Below, one piece after another: positions 37,406-47,694 of a stretch of 64,000 nucleotides of DNA. How positions within the stretch are numbered: the first letter of the stretch is position 1; every line of letters starts with the position of its first letter. Below the pieces are notes generated by a model. It was not told the DNA's origin, searched no databases, and saw only the letters and a program-made list of their open reading frames with translations. The position numbers and the translations under genes were made by a program. The DNA is from Bacteroidetes bacterium GWE2_42_24 (GTDB lineage: Bacteria; Bacteroidota; Bacteroidia; Bacteroidales; TTA-H9), in the NCBI GenBank assembly GCA_001768515.1, contig MEOA01000001.1:62001-126000 (forward strand), given 5' to 3'.

Positions 37406-37440
37406 ACTCGGGCTGGTGGCATTATTCCAGACCCGGGAGT
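37406..37440. repeat. Stable hairpin in the gene-free stretch
   Basis: ACTCGGGCTGG (37406-37416) pairs with CCAGACCCGGGAGT (37427-37440) as an 11-bp stem with bulges of one and two bases on the 3' side and a 10-base loop. No T-run follows on either strand, so it is more likely part of an RNA structure or a decayed element than a terminator. Confidence 0.5.
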
Positions 37441-37767
37441 TTATGTAAAATGATAATTGTCGGGATTAACGCGGACTCCTAAACAAGACATTACCAAATG
37501 CGTTTTCAAAAGCTGACAGAAACATTTGCACTTGTAATGCCTACCAGAAAAGCAGCGCGGAAGGTCGTCGTAGTTTTGTGTCGAAAGCTTCATTTAAGAA
37601 GGGACGGTTCTGACTTGAAATGAATTTTCTCATTTCCCGGCTTTATCACCGGAAAGGATGCCACATCCCTTGATCGGAGAAGACATAATACCTCATGTGC
37701 ACCCATCTTAGATGTATGAAACATAGAATGACAATGCGTGAGGGGCTGTTGACGCGAAAGAAAAGGG

Positions 37768-38235
37768 TTACCGCTTTCGGGCAAAGAACTCTTTAACCAG
37801 TCGGCTGGCTTCTTCGGCTTCGAGGCCAGTTGTCAAAACAGTTCGTGGATGGATAGCAAGCGGGGCCATGAGTGAAAATCCCCGATTCGGATCAGATGCA
37901 CCATAGACGATCCTTCCGATCTGAGCCCAACCCAACGCACCGGCACACATGACACAAGGCTCAAGAGAAACAAACAGTGTACAATCGGTAAGGTATTTTC
38001 CACCCAGGGCATTGGTAGCCGCTGTGATAGCCATCATTTCGGCGTGCGCGGTAGGATCTTTCAAGCGTTCGGTGAGGTTATGGGCACGTGCAATAATGCG
38101 ATTGTTGCATACCACAACGGCCCCTACAGGTACTTCGTCGGCATCGAATGCTTTACGCGCTTCCTTCAAAGCCTCAAGCATAAAGTGCCTGTCGGAAAAA
38201 ACTGAAAATACCTGGCAATCATCCGCCTTTTCCAT
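37768..38235 (-). CDS. tadA: tRNA-specific adenosine deaminase (A34 to inosine)
   Basis: 155 residues from the ATG at 38235; the frame is open 105 bp further but that part overlaps the receiver gene and does not resemble the family. TadA converts the wobble adenosine of tRNA-Arg to inosine. Zinc and catalytic residues are present: His64 and Glu66 in THE AHAE motif, and Cys94 and Cys97 in PCVMC. The N-terminal FSDRHFMLEALKEARKAF aligns with known TadA starts. It overlaps the upstream receiver gene by 17 bp, so it sits at the end of a signalling operon. A guanine or cytidine deaminase role is less likely given the EVPVGAVVV and NRGFSL segments. Confidence 0.85.
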   Translation of the reverse strand: MEKADDCQVFSVFSDRHFMLEALKEARKAFDADEVPVGAVVVCNNRIIARAHNLTERLKDPTAHAEMMAITAATNALGGKYLTDCTLFVSLEPCVMCAGALGWAQIGRIVYGASDPNRGFSLMAPLAIHPRTVLTTGLEAEEASRLVKEFFARKR

Positions 38236-38620
38236 CTTCGGAAAGGTATTGATCAATAGTAGAAAACAAAACTGCCAGAGAGATGGGTTTCGTAATAAAA
38301 TCGTTACACCCTGCTTCGCTGCCGGCAAGCGAGTCGGCAAGCATTACGTGGGCAGTCTGGGCGATAATCGGGATAGTTTTTGATAATAATCTGATAGCGC
38401 GCGTAGCATCCAAACCATCCATGCCGGGCATATCTAAATCCATCAGGATAAGATCCGTCTGACTGTTCTTTTTAAAGAGATCCACCGCCTCAAAACCATT
38501 GCCTGCCCAAAGAATATTAAGCTCTGAATGCGAAAGAGCGGCTGAAAAATATTGGACACTTGTCTCGGCATCCTCTGCTATAATTATAGTTTTTCCCGGC
38601 CAGCGATACATTTGTCGCAT
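38219..38620 (-). CDS. Single-domain response regulator (receiver only)
   Basis: 133 residues. A receiver domain with phospho-acceptor Asp61 in LILMDLDMPGMDG, the acidic pair Glu16-Asp17, the conserved Thr/Ala switch region (IIAQTAH) and Lys in FITKP. No output domain is attached, so it acts as a phosphorelay intermediate or by protein contact. It is 30 bp downstream of the REC-kinase-REC gene and overlaps tadA by 17 bp. Confidence 0.9.
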   Translation of the reverse strand: MRQMYRWPGKTIIIAEDAETSVQYFSAALSHSELNILWAGNGFEAVDLFKKNSQTDLILMDLDMPGMDGLDATRAIRLLSKTIPIIAQTAHVMLADSLAGSEAGCNDFITKPISLAVLFSTIDQYLSEDGKGG

Positions 38621-38650
38621 ATTGAAAGAATTGTTCGGATTAATTAAAAA

Positions 38651-40246
38651 TTAACGATTAATTGCACGATAGATCACTTCATTTAATTGTTCGGCTTTGA
38701 AAGGTTTGGTAATGAAATCGTCCATCCCAGCCTCAATGCAGGAATCCCTATCGCTATCGAGCGTATTGGCTGTCATCGCAATAATTGGAATGTGGGTTCC
38801 CAGCTTCTCTTCATCCTCCCGAATTTTAATGGTCGACTCTATACCATCCATTTCGGGCATTTGTACATCCATCAGGATCAGGTCGTACTTGTTTTTTCTG
38901 AATAGGTTAAGCGCTTCGATACCATTCGCAGCCACTTCAACAGAATGACCAGCCTTGTTTAGGTTGATAAGAGCAACCTTCTGGTTAATTGGATTATCTT
39001 CAGCCAGCATAATTCTCAAACCATTGTGGTGGTCGGCAGAATCGGCATGATTTCCGGCTGCCACTTCAGTGGCAGATTGCTCTATTTTCTCAAATGTGGC
39101 AGTGAACCAAAAAGTAGACCCCTTTCCAAGTACACTGCTAACACCAATCTGCCCATCCATCATTTCACAAAGGCTTTTACAGATAGCAAGACCAAGACCA
39201 GTTCCGCCAAATCGTCTGGTAGTAGAGGCATCAGCCTGAGAAAAGGATTTAAAAAGCCGGTCCTGTTGTTCGGTTGAAATCCCGATACCGGTATCAATTA
39301 CCTCGAAGAGCAGTTTCAGTGCATTTTCGCTTTCCTGATGCGGTTTGACGCTTACCTGTATTGATCCTTTCGGGGAAAACTTGATGGCGTTGTTCAGCAG
39401 ATTCACAAGAACTTGTTTCAGTCGGTATGGATCACCCACAATCGCCTCGGGTATCTGCTGATCCACAAAATACTTTAACTGAGCGTTATTGTTCTGGGCA
39501 TTCACCTGCAATAGTTTAAAGACTTCCCTTAATTCAGTTCGCAGGTTGAACGGGATACACTCCAGATCAATCTGCTTTGATTCTATCTTGGAGAAGTCGA
39601 GAATGTCATTGATAATAGAAAGGAGATTCTTGCCTGAGATAAGAATAGTACCGAGGTAGTCACGCTGTTCATCGTCGAGGTTAGTTTGGGCAAGCAATTC
39701 AGACATGCCGATGATACCATTCATCGGGGTTCTGATTTCGTGACTCATGTTGGCCAGAAACAATGACTTAGCACGGGTGGCAGCCTCTGCATGCTCTTTA
39801 GCCTGCATGAGTTCCTCGTTCATGCTTTCCTTTTCGCGAAGTAATTTCGAGAGTTCCAGTTTCTGGTTATAAAGTTCAAGAAAGACCTTTACCTTTCCCC
39901 GAAGTATTCTCGGATCGATTGGTTTACTAATGAAATCGACGGCACCACTTTCGATCCCTTTCACAACATGAAAGTCTTCCTTATAAATAGCCGAGACAAA
40001 GATAACAGGAAGGAACTGAGCCTGTCTGGTTTGTCGCATGAGTTGAACGGTTTCAAAGCCGTCCATACCAGGCATCTGAATATCGATGATGGCGAGGGCA
40101 AAGTCGTGGTTAAGCACTTTAACCAGCGCCTCATTGCCCGAAAGCCCCCTGACAAAAGTTACATCAAAACCATCGAGCACAGTCTCAAGTGAAACAAGAT
40201 TCTCAAGTTTGTCATCGACAATGAGTATCTGAGGTTTTTGGATCAT
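38651..40246 (-). CDS. Cytoplasmic hybrid histidine kinase (REC-HisKA-HATPase-REC)
   Basis: 531 residues without membrane segments. N-terminal receiver with Asp55 ([11 protein letters not shown]), coiled linker, HisKA with His169 in [12 protein letters not shown], HATPase with N-box, DTGIGIS and GTGLGLAIC, then a C-terminal receiver (AEDNPINQK ... [13 protein letters not shown]). The layout suggests that it receives phosphate from the neighbouring large kinase on the first receiver and relays it onward, possibly to the single-domain receiver encoded next. It begins 7 bp after the 1410-residue kinase gene. Confidence 0.94.
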   Translation of the reverse strand: MIQKPQILIVDDKLENLVSLETVLDGFDVTFVRGLSGNEALVKVLNHDFALAIIDIQMPGMDGFETVQLMRQTRQAQFLPVIFVSAIYKEDFHVVKGIESGAVDFISKPIDPRILRGKVKVFLELYNQKLELSKLLREKESMNEELMQAKEHAEAATRAKSLFLANMSHEIRTPMNGIIGMSELLAQTNLDDEQRDYLGTILISGKNLLSIINDILDFSKIESKQIDLECIPFNLRTELREVFKLLQVNAQNNNAQLKYFVDQQIPEAIVGDPYRLKQVLVNLLNNAIKFSPKGSIQVSVKPHQESENALKLLFEVIDTGIGISTEQQDRLFKSFSQADASTTRRFGGTGLGLAICKSLCEMMDGQIGVSSVLGKGSTFWFTATFEKIEQSATEVAAGNHADSADHHNGLRIMLAEDNPINQKVALINLNKAGHSVEVAANGIEALNLFRKNKYDLILMDVQMPEMDGIESTIKIREDEEKLGTHIPIIAMTANTLDSDRDSCIEAGMDDFITKPFKAEQLNEVIYRAINR

Positions 40247-40253
40247 AATAAAT

Positions 40254-43200
40254 CTAATTAAACAACCATACCCGCATCAGGGAGATTAACTTCTCGACAT
40301 TTACCGGTTTGGAAATGTAATCATTTGCTCCGGCATTGATACACTTGGCGCGATCTTCCTTCATGGCCTTGGCGGTAAGTGCAATAATTGGCAGGTTGCG
40401 GAAGCGTTTGTCTTCACGAATTTTACCAATAGCCTCATAACCATCCATTTCAGGCATCATAATGTCCATGAGCACGAGATTTGTATCCGGATGGTTATCG
40501 AGCATCTGGATTGCGTTTCGGCCATTATCGGCAGCCTTTATATCGAGACCTTTGTCTTCGAGTACACGGGACAGTGCGATCACATTTCGCATATCATCGT
40601 CAACAATCAGCACCTTTTTATCTCTAAAGATGCTGTCTTTATCATGCAGGTATGTGATGATTTGCTGCTGGTCAGAAGGCAGGTCACTTACGACGCGGTG
40701 TAGAAAAAGTGCCGTTTCGTCGAGGAGGCGCTCTTCCGATTTCACCCCTTTAATGATAATTGACTCGGTATAGTTGTGAAGTTCGGCGTTCTCTTCACGG
40801 GTTAGTTCGCGTCCGGTATAAACGATAACCGGAGGAATTTCGATAGCAGGGTCCCGGCGTAATTGTTTCAGCAGTTCAAAGCCGGTCATATCAGGCAAAC
40901 CGAGGTCAAGAATCATACAATCATAATGGCCCGACTTAATACGATCTATGGCATCTTTTCCTGTCGAAACCGGCATAATCGCTACTCCCTCGTCACCAAT
41001 AACAGTGCGTATGCTTTTTTGCAGGTTGGCATCGTCCTCTACCAGCAATAAGTCTTTAATCTTACGGTTGATGTAGCTTCCCAACCGGTCGAAGGCCTTT
41101 TCCAGTGCTTCTGGCTGGGCGGGTTTGGTCAGATAACCGATGGCACCCTTCCTGAAGGCATCGATGGTTTCTTCATAAGCCGACATCATGTGCACGGGAA
41201 TGTGACGTGTTGATGGATTTTGTTTCAGTTCATCGAGAACTGCCCAACCATCAATACCTGGAAGATTGATGTCAAGAATAATGGCTGCTGGCTTAAATTT
41301 AATGGCGAGTTCGATTCCCTCCTCCCCTGTAGGTGCAGCCAAAACTTTGAATCCCTTATTTTTGGCTTCACCGGATAGGACTCGTGCAAAGTTCACATCG
41401 TCTTCTACAATTAGTAACTGTTTATCGGCGTCGCTGGAAGATTCCCTGTCGTCAGGAATTCGCTCGATGGGTTTATCAGGCAAATGAGCCGGTTTAGGCA
41501 TTTCGACGTCAGGAGCCAGTGGATTCATGGCCTGTATATATTGACCTGGCTTCCCAAAAGAAACGGTTGGTGCGGGAGCAGCAAAACCCGGAGCAGGGCT
41601 CGCTCCCCCGGAAATGTAGCCGGTTTGCCCATCTAAGGGAAGGTAAAGCATGAAGCAGGATCCTTCACCAGGGATACTCTCGAGGCCGATCTCACCTCCA
41701 AGTAAACGGGCGAGTTCACGTGAAATTGAGAGCCCAAGACCAGTTCCGCCGTACCTTCGCGATGTACTACCGTCGGCCTGTTTAAAGGCCTCAAAAATCT
41801 CTTGTTGTTTCTCGGGTGGAATTCCGATTCCCGTATCACGAACACTGATCCTGAAGGCACCAGCATGCTTCAGTTTTTCGGTATGCAATGATTCAGAAGG
41901 GCCCACGAGATCAATACTAAAATTGATACTACCCTTGGCGGTAAACTTCAAGGCATTCGACATCAGGTTTTTCAAAATCTGCTCAACGCGTTGGCGATCA
42001 GTAACAATTGTGTCTGGCAAATCTTCGGCGAGGTGAAGGTCAAGCTTCAGACTTCGTGCTTCAATCTGGTGAGCAAAGGATCGGCGCACATAATGGAGCA
42101 GATCAGAGATTGCCATTTGTTCGTTGTTCACATCCATCCGGCCAGCCTCGATCTTTGATAGATCAAGAATATCGTTAATCAGGCTTAGTAACTCGTTACC
42201 GCTGTGGTTAATAATTTCAGCTGCCTCAACCTGGTCGGCTTTGAGGTTTCCTTTCTTGTTGTCAGCAAGGCTTTGTGAAAGGATGAGCAGGCTGTTGAGT
42301 GGAGTACGTAACTCGTGCGACATGTTGGCAAGAAACTCCGATTTATACTTACTGGCACGATCAACTTCAGCGGCCTTTCGTTCAATCTCTTCTTTTGCTT
42401 TCTGAAGTTCCTTATTTTTAATCGCGATTCCAGTTTTCTGTTGCTCGAGCATGTGAGTTTTTTCCTCCAATTCTTCGTTGGTCACACGAAGCTCCTCCTG
42501 CTGCGATTGCAGGTGTTGTTCCGATTCTTTCAGGGCATGGGCCTGCTCTTCCAGTTCTTCGTTGGCTTCCCGAAGCTCTTCCTGTTGTACACGTAACTCC
42601 TCGGCCTGCTCCTGAGTCTGAAGCAGAAGTTGTTTCATTTCCCATTTGACCCTGATGCTTTGAATAGAAATGGCCATACCTTCAGCGATCGTTTCAAGCA
42701 ACCGAAGCTTTTCAGGGGTGAACGCCGCAGTTGAAGCCATCTCGATGACTCCGGCCACTGCATTTTCATGAACGAGGGGTAACACGATGATATGTTGCTT
42801 GTCGGCTTCACCCATACCAGACCGTATGAGAATAAAATCGGACGGGGCATTCTCGTAGCAAATCATTTTCTGCTCAAGGGCCGCCTGTCCAATTAAACCT
42901 TCACCAAAAGCAAAGGTTGAGACGTCTGATTTACGGTGAGTAAAAGCATAGCTACCTGACAAGGTCAGCAGGTTGTTTTCGCGACATAAATAGATCGCTG
43001 CCGCCTGAAATCCAATAATAAGAGCCAGTTCAGACAACAAATCACTGCCCAGTTGTTCGAGGGTTTTGTCGCCTCTGAGGGTTTCGTTAATCTTTACCAC
43101 ACTGGTCTGCATCCAGATGTTTTCCTTATTCACCCTGTTCAGTTCTGCCAGATTGTTACGCATGCGAATAAGCGCATTGCCAAGCAGATCATGCTTGCTG

Positions 43201-44486
43201 AGCAACGTGAAGGAAGCATGGTCATCACCTTCGCCGACAGCCCTGGCAAACTGGGCTGCTGAGGCCAGATTAGCCGATAGCTTATTAAGAGCCTCGGCCA
43301 TCATGCCTAATTCATCTTCACTTTTGATGATCAATGGATGCTCCCGATCAACCACACCAGCAGCAAGGTCATTGAGCACGGCGGTAGTCTTCACCAGCGG
43401 TCGGGTAATATAACGGGCAACCAAGCCAATAACAACAGTTAATAGAATGATTCCCAACAGCCCCACCAACATCGTTCGTTTCAGATCAGCATTAGCCTTG
43501 GCAGTAATGATTCTGACAGGTACCAGAACGCCAATAGACCATGGATGAGGAGAAGATCCGATACTCACTGGGACGAAGCTGAGATAGGCTTCCCCTCCGG
43601 TAAATGAGTCATTATAAGTCACAGAAAGCTGTTTTCCTTTTTTTACTGATTCCAAAAACCCTAACCTGTGAACGGTTACAGAGTCAATGGCCGTGATATA
43701 TTTCCCTATCAGGTTTTCCTGAGGAAAAGAGACCAAACAACCATCATGAGCTACCAAAAAGGCAAATCCGTTTTCAATAGTTTGGTTATCTCCGAAATCA
43801 GAGCGAAACCTGTCAAGGCTGACATCGATGCCTATCACCCCCTGAAATTTTCCATTCACTAAAATAGGAATAACCATACTGGTTTGGAGGATGGCATCTT
43901 CGGGGCGACCGGTAAAACTATAGCTATAAGGGGCTATGACGGTTTCGCGAAGTGAACTTTTGGGTATCGTATAATAATCACTTTGAAAAAGAACAGCATT
44001 AGGATCCCATTTTTCCAACAGGATGTTATTGCCCTCCCGATAGAAAGTAACAGCCAGATTTCCAAGACGAGTACTGCCATTACTACGGGCAAAGCGGTCA
44101 TCGAGATTGTCGATCGTTGCAGTGTCCCAGAGTGTCCACACTGAAAGGAAAGATGGATTTTCTTCCATCGTCTTTTTCATTATCGCCATAAAGACAGACC
44201 GACGTTCGTTTTCAGGAATGGATTTAAACTGAGAGAAAGTCTGCGCCAACGTACGGGCTGCCGTCATATATTCATTTAATGTATTGGCCGTCTGATTTGA
44301 AAATTCCCGGGCTTTGGCGTCAACCAGTGCGTGCGCTGTATCTATAGCCCGCTGCCGGTTGGTGCTTCCCACATAAAACAGAACGATTCCAAAAATAAGC
44401 ACAGTCGTGCTTATGACAGCCACCATCAGTTTGGCATTGAGGGAGGCTTTAAGCAATCGGTATCTCATCATGAGTGATTGGGTCAA
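40254..44486 (-). CDS. Large membrane hybrid kinase: dCache-HAMP-GAF-HisKA-HATPase-3xREC
   Basis: 1410 residues. N-terminal membrane helix (about 18-42), an extracytoplasmic double-Cache-like ligand domain (about 45-340), second membrane helix (about 338-360), HAMP (about 360-415), a GAF domain (about 465-610), a long coiled coil rich in Gln/Glu (about 615-710), HisKA with His724 in [12 protein letters not shown], HATPase ([16 protein letters not shown]), then three receivers with Asp1072, Asp1194 and Asp1341. Cache domains usually sense small metabolites. This is an unusually elaborate phosphorelay hub. It lies 67 bp downstream of a Na+/solute symporter gene. Confidence 0.93.
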   Translation of the reverse strand: MTQSLMMRYRLLKASLNAKLMVAVISTTVLIFGIVLFYVGSTNRQRAIDTAHALVDAKAREFSNQTANTLNEYMTAARTLAQTFSQFKSIPENERRSVFMAIMKKTMEENPSFLSVWTLWDTATIDNLDDRFARSNGSTRLGNLAVTFYREGNNILLEKWDPNAVLFQSDYYTIPKSSLRETVIAPYSYSFTGRPEDAILQTSMVIPILVNGKFQGVIGIDVSLDRFRSDFGDNQTIENGFAFLVAHDGCLVSFPQENLIGKYITAIDSVTVHRLGFLESVKKGKQLSVTYNDSFTGGEAYLSFVPVSIGSSPHPWSIGVLVPVRIITAKANADLKRTMLVGLLGIILLTVVIGLVARYITRPLVKTTAVLNDLAAGVVDREHPLIIKSEDELGMMAEALNKLSANLASAAQFARAVGEGDDHASFTLLSKHDLLGNALIRMRNNLAELNRVNKENIWMQTSVVKINETLRGDKTLEQLGSDLLSELALIIGFQAAAIYLCRENNLLTLSGSYAFTHRKSDVSTFAFGEGLIGQAALEQKMICYENAPSDFILIRSGMGEADKQHIIVLPLVHENAVAGVIEMASTAAFTPEKLRLLETIAEGMAISIQSIRVKWEMKQLLLQTQEQAEELRVQQEELREANEELEEQAHALKESEQHLQSQQEELRVTNEELEEKTHMLEQQKTGIAIKNKELQKAKEEIERKAAEVDRASKYKSEFLANMSHELRTPLNSLLILSQSLADNKKGNLKADQVEAAEIINHSGNELLSLINDILDLSKIEAGRMDVNNEQMAISDLLHYVRRSFAHQIEARSLKLDLHLAEDLPDTIVTDRQRVEQILKNLMSNALKFTAKGSINFSIDLVGPSESLHTEKLKHAGAFRISVRDTGIGIPPEKQQEIFEAFKQADGSTSRRYGGTGLGLSISRELARLLGGEIGLESIPGEGSCFMLYLPLDGQTGYISGGASPAPGFAAPAPTVSFGKPGQYIQAMNPLAPDVEMPKPAHLPDKPIERIPDDRESSSDADKQLLIVEDDVNFARVLSGEAKNKGFKVLAAPTGEEGIELAIKFKPAAIILDINLPGIDGWAVLDELKQNPSTRHIPVHMMSAYEETIDAFRKGAIGYLTKPAQPEALEKAFDRLGSYINRKIKDLLLVEDDANLQKSIRTVIGDEGVAIMPVSTGKDAIDRIKSGHYDCMILDLGLPDMTGFELLKQLRRDPAIEIPPVIVYTGRELTREENAELHNYTESIIIKGVKSEERLLDETALFLHRVVSDLPSDQQQIITYLHDKDSIFRDKKVLIVDDDMRNVIALSRVLEDKGLDIKAADNGRNAIQMLDNHPDTNLVLMDIMMPEMDGYEAIGKIREDKRFRNLPIIALTAKAMKEDRAKCINAGANDYISKPVNVEKLISLMRVWLFN

Positions 44487-44553
44487 TAGTGAATAACGGT
44501 ATTTTAATGTATCGAGAACTGGTTATACGTAAATAAATAAATAAGTTACTATA

Positions 44554-45987
44554 CTATACATCACCAGTGGCCTCCCTATTTCTTAACCGGGTCAAAAACA
44601 CACCAGACACCAACACAATGCCGGCTACAACAAAAGCCGGGACAAAGGATGACTTGGCTTCATATTGCCGGGGCAAACTCACACCCAAAATAAAAAAGAG
44701 GACATTCACGGCAAACCCCGAAAGGATACTGGCCAAGGCACTCTTCCGGTACCTTAAGGGTTCTTTATCAATAAGTGCGAGCAGGGTAATGGGTACAAAA
44801 ATTGAAATGGTACCTAAACCAACCACCATGAGGTTCACGATATCAGGAATGAGTAAAGCTAAAATCAATGCCAGCATTCCAAACAGAATAGCAGCAACTC
44901 TAAGCATACGAAAGAAGACTTGACTGGTCATTTCTCCGATGCCCCAGCCTTTAAGATCATTAACCGCAGAAATTGAAATGATGTTCAGAAAACTGTCACC
45001 CGATGACATTAGGGCCGACATCAGGCCAACAACCGAGAAGGCGAGTAGTCCATTCGTTGAATGGCGACTCAAAAAAAGAAAGGTTGTATCGTCAGGAGCC
45101 AGGGTGTCGCCGGACTGAACCCGCATCGCCATACCAACCAGGGGAAACAACAAATAAAATGGCAACATACCGAATCCTGACCACAAAGCAGCTTTACGCG
45201 CTACCTTTTCTGATCGGGCAGCAAGCAAACGTTGCCAGATATCCATCCTGACCAATACCGATGGGGCAATAAAGAGTGGTAATCCGATCAGAAATGCCCA
45301 ACCATAAATAGTACCGTTAAGCATCTCCGATGGCAATTGACCTAAAGCTGCCAGTCCGTTTGTATCAGCCCATATACCCGGGATAAAGATTACAATCATC
45401 ATCAATACAATGACTATAAACTGAACCATATCGGTAAGAATCACCCCGGCCAATCCGGCCATGGCTGTATAAAAAATAACAATTACGCAAGAGATAACCG
45501 CTGCGGTGATGTAGCCCAGACCGAAGGCATACTTCAGTAACGAGGCCATCCCGACGAATTGAGCGGCGAGCAAAAAAAAGAAGATAAATATATTAACTCC
45601 GGTTACAACTGTTGAAAACCAGCGAGAAAAGGACGAGTTTGGACCAATACCAAATGCATGGTTGAGATACTGAGGAAAAGAAAAAATATTAAACTTAACA
45701 CCGGCTCTATGAATTCGCGGTGCATACCATGCAACAAGAAAGAAACCAAGAAAATAGGCGACACCAACGCCGGTGGCAGCAAAGCCCGCCTGGTAGCCCA
45801 TCGAAATAAGGCCGATGGATGTTCCGCCACCTACAAAAGTCGCCAGCGTCGTAAACACCAGTAGAATCATACCAGTGTTACGATTATTGACGAGATATGA
45901 TTCAAGAGTCCCACTGCGCATGTATTTGATTGTAAGAACAATCATCATTAGCAGAAAGACGGCTATCCAGAAAATTAGCCAATTCAT
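44554..45987 (-). CDS. Sodium:solute symporter (SSF family)
   Basis: 477 residues from the ATG at 45987. The frame continues upstream to 46254 but a good promoter (46011-46040) lies inside that extension, so the downstream ATG is preferred. About 13 membrane helices and the SSF LeuT-fold layout: STxxFVGGGTSIG-like segment (FTTLATFVGGGTSIGLISMGYQAG), a gate region with YFLGFFLVAWYAPRI, and GLAGVILTDMVQF in helix 5-6. The transported solute cannot be predicted reliably; proline, pantothenate, sugars or acids are all seen in the family. The gene may be co-transcribed with the Cache kinase. Confidence 0.88.
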   Translation of the reverse strand: MNWLIFWIAVFLLMMIVLTIKYMRSGTLESYLVNNRNTGMILLVFTTLATFVGGGTSIGLISMGYQAGFAATGVGVAYFLGFFLVAWYAPRIHRAGVKFNIFSFPQYLNHAFGIGPNSSFSRWFSTVVTGVNIFIFFFLLAAQFVGMASLLKYAFGLGYITAAVISCVIVIFYTAMAGLAGVILTDMVQFIVIVLMMIVIFIPGIWADTNGLAALGQLPSEMLNGTIYGWAFLIGLPLFIAPSVLVRMDIWQRLLAARSEKVARKAALWSGFGMLPFYLLFPLVGMAMRVQSGDTLAPDDTTFLFLSRHSTNGLLAFSVVGLMSALMSSGDSFLNIISISAVNDLKGWGIGEMTSQVFFRMLRVAAILFGMLALILALLIPDIVNLMVVGLGTISIFVPITLLALIDKEPLRYRKSALASILSGFAVNVLFFILGVSLPRQYEAKSSFVPAFVVAGIVLVSGVFLTRLRNREATGDV

Positions 45988-46010
45988 GCTCAATTCAACT
46001 TCCGTTTCAG

Positions 46011-46040
46011 CAAATATATTGATTCGGTTCGAATTACCAA
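46011..46040 (-). promoter_or_regulatory. Bacteroidota-type promoter of the symporter gene
   Basis: On the minus strand TTG (46040-46038), a 19-base spacer and TATATTTG (46018-46011) match the -33/-7 consensus. Transcription would begin near 46004, 17 bases before the ATG at 45987. The rest of the 402-bp divergent gap (45988-46389) contains a -7 match for cinA (TATCTTTG, 46362-46369) and nothing else I recognise. Confidence 0.6.
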
Positions 46041-46389
46041 TGGATTTCGTTTCTAGTTTATACTGAAAATGCCTTCCCCGGGTACGTTTTCTGCAATCCT
46101 TCAGATTAAAGAAATAGAAATCTGACATCCCCGTAAACAACAGCAAACAATAACAAATCAGACGACAACAAGGAAAAACACAGGCAGATTGGCAGAACAT
46201 TAGGTAGTGATTATAACCAAACCAAACAAAACAGGCAGCTATTCCGGATAACATTGTGCAGCTACTTTAAACCCGGATGGTCGTTTCCAAAAGCCAGCTA
46301 TTGGCACTCCTACGCCCTGAATTGAAAGAGACTGTCAAATTATTAGTCCCAACGAAGTCCCTATCTTTGTTTCCTTAAACTATGCATTC

Positions 46390-47634
46390 ATGAAAGCAGA
46401 AATTATTACCATTGGAGATGAATTGCTCATCGGACAGGTGATAGATACCAATTCAGCCTGGATGGCAGCACAACTCAACGCTATTGGAGTAGACGTAAAG
46501 CAGATAACCAGCATTGCTGATGCCAGATTACAGATACTGCATGCACTCTCTGAAGCAGGTAACAGAGCAAGGATTGTGCTGATTTCAGGAGGACTTGGCC
46601 CCACACGCGATGATATTACCAAACAAACACTTTGCGAGTACTTTGACACCAACCTGATTGTTGATGAATCCGCTCTGGCAGATATCACAGCCTTTTTTGC
46701 GCGAAGGGGGATTTCTATGACTGAACTTAACCGAAAACAATCAGAGATGCCTGCAGTATGTACTTCAATTCCTAACCCTGCAGGAACAGCCCGTGGTATG
46801 TGGTTCGAAAAAGACAATACCATTTTCATCTCAATGCCCGGAGTACCATTTGAGATGAAAACGATCATGACCGATTATGTTTTGCCTGCGCTTAAAAAAC
46901 GTTTCCCCAACACAGCTGTTGTACACCGAACCATCCTCACCACCGGACTGGGTGAATCGTTTCTGGCTGCCCGTATCGAAGCATGGGAAAACAGCCTGCC
47001 CGGCTATATAAAGCTTGCCTACCTGCCTCAACCCGGAATTGTCAGGCTACGTCTGACGGCACGTGGGTGCCACGAAGACAAGCTTCAAAAAGAAATTGAC
47101 ACGTTGATAGAAAAGCTATATGGCCTGATTCCTGAGCTAATATTCGGAGAGGGTACCGAGACACTCGAAGGAGTAATTGGAAAACTTCTTTTGTCAAAAA
47201 AACAAACCATGGCAACTGCAGAAAGCTGCACGGGAGGTTCCATTGCCCAAAAGATCACATCGGTGTCCGGAAGTTCAGCCTATTACAAGGGTTCGGTGGT
47301 GGCATATTCCAATGAGATAAAGCAACAGGTGTTAAATGTTGACCATGAATCATTAGCGCAAAATGGTGCCGTCAGCAGGGAGGTTGTTGAACAAATGGCA
47401 CAGGGAGCCTGCAGGGTCCTGAATACCAACTGGGCTATATCGGTTTCGGGTATTGCCGGCCCAGATGGTGGCACCGAGGAAAAGCCAGTCGGTACTGTCT
47501 GGATCGGGGTAGCCGGCCCTGACGGAGTAACATCTCAAAAGTTTCTTTTTGGCGATAATCGTGAACGCAATAACATTAGGGCGACAATTGCTGCCCTCAA
47601 TATGCTACGCAGCAAGATACTGCAATCCATGTAA
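46390..47634 (+). CDS. cinA: CinA-family protein (ADP-ribose pyrophosphatase/NMN amidase)
   Basis: 414 residues. The N-terminal COG1058 (MoaB-like) domain has EIITIGDELLIGQVIDTNS and SGGLGPTRDD; the C-terminal PncC-type domain (about 255-410) has AESCTGGSIAQKITSVSGSS and VSGIAGPDGGTEEKPVGTV. The two activities act in NAD salvage/pyridine-nucleotide recycling; the competence name is historical. Both domains look complete. A -7 match (46362-46369) lies 20 bp before the start. Confidence 0.96.
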   Translation: MKAEIITIGDELLIGQVIDTNSAWMAAQLNAIGVDVKQITSIADARLQILHALSEAGNRARIVLISGGLGPTRDDITKQTLCEYFDTNLIVDESALADITAFFARRGISMTELNRKQSEMPAVCTSIPNPAGTARGMWFEKDNTIFISMPGVPFEMKTIMTDYVLPALKKRFPNTAVVHRTILTTGLGESFLAARIEAWENSLPGYIKLAYLPQPGIVRLRLTARGCHEDKLQKEIDTLIEKLYGLIPELIFGEGTETLEGVIGKLLLSKKQTMATAESCTGGSIAQKITSVSGSSAYYKGSVVAYSNEIKQQVLNVDHESLAQNGAVSREVVEQMAQGACRVLNTNWAISVSGIAGPDGGTEEKPVGTVWIGVAGPDGVTSQKFLFGDNRERNNIRATIAALNMLRSKILQSM

Positions 47635-47658
47635 AAATGGCTTAAAGGTCAGCGACCA

Positions 47659-47686
47659 TTCCCGGAGACAGCGTTGCTGTCGGGAA
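47659..47686. terminator. Possible weak terminator between convergent cinA and DUF2461 genes
   Basis: TTCCC-GGA-GACAGC (47659-47672), loop GTT, GCTGTC-GGGAA (47676-47686): an 11-bp stem with a 3-base bulge. There is no T-run, so termination efficiency is uncertain, but the position between two convergent stops is right. Confidence 0.5.
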
Positions 47687-47694
47687 ATTCTCCA

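Larger units (their letters stand above)
36407..37767. other. 1.36-kb stretch without recognisable genes
   Basis: No open frame here reads like a protein, and I recognise no tRNA, rRNA, tmRNA, RNase P RNA or transposase remnant on either strand. Composition is uneven: the first 130 bp are pyrimidine-rich and later parts are AT-rich. Contents that can be supported are a block of 11-bp-phased direct repeats (36902-36965), an imperfect hairpin at 37007-37040 (GCCTT...AAGGC with an inner ACCC/GGGT), two TGTCCGG copies 11 bp apart (37313 and 37324) and a stable hairpin at 37406-37440. It could hold an unrecognised RNA gene or decayed sequence. Confidence 0.6.

Noticed and set aside
37590..37784. 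64-codon minus-strand frame after tadA
   Set aside because: Composition and sequence do not look protein-like and it overlaps the tadA stop; no start signal.
38236..38340. Extended tadA start at 38340
   Set aside because: The added residues overlap the receiver gene in another frame and do not match TadA N-termini.
45988..46254. Extended symporter start at 46254
   Set aside because: The extra 89 residues are Cys-rich and not family-like, and a good promoter lies inside them.
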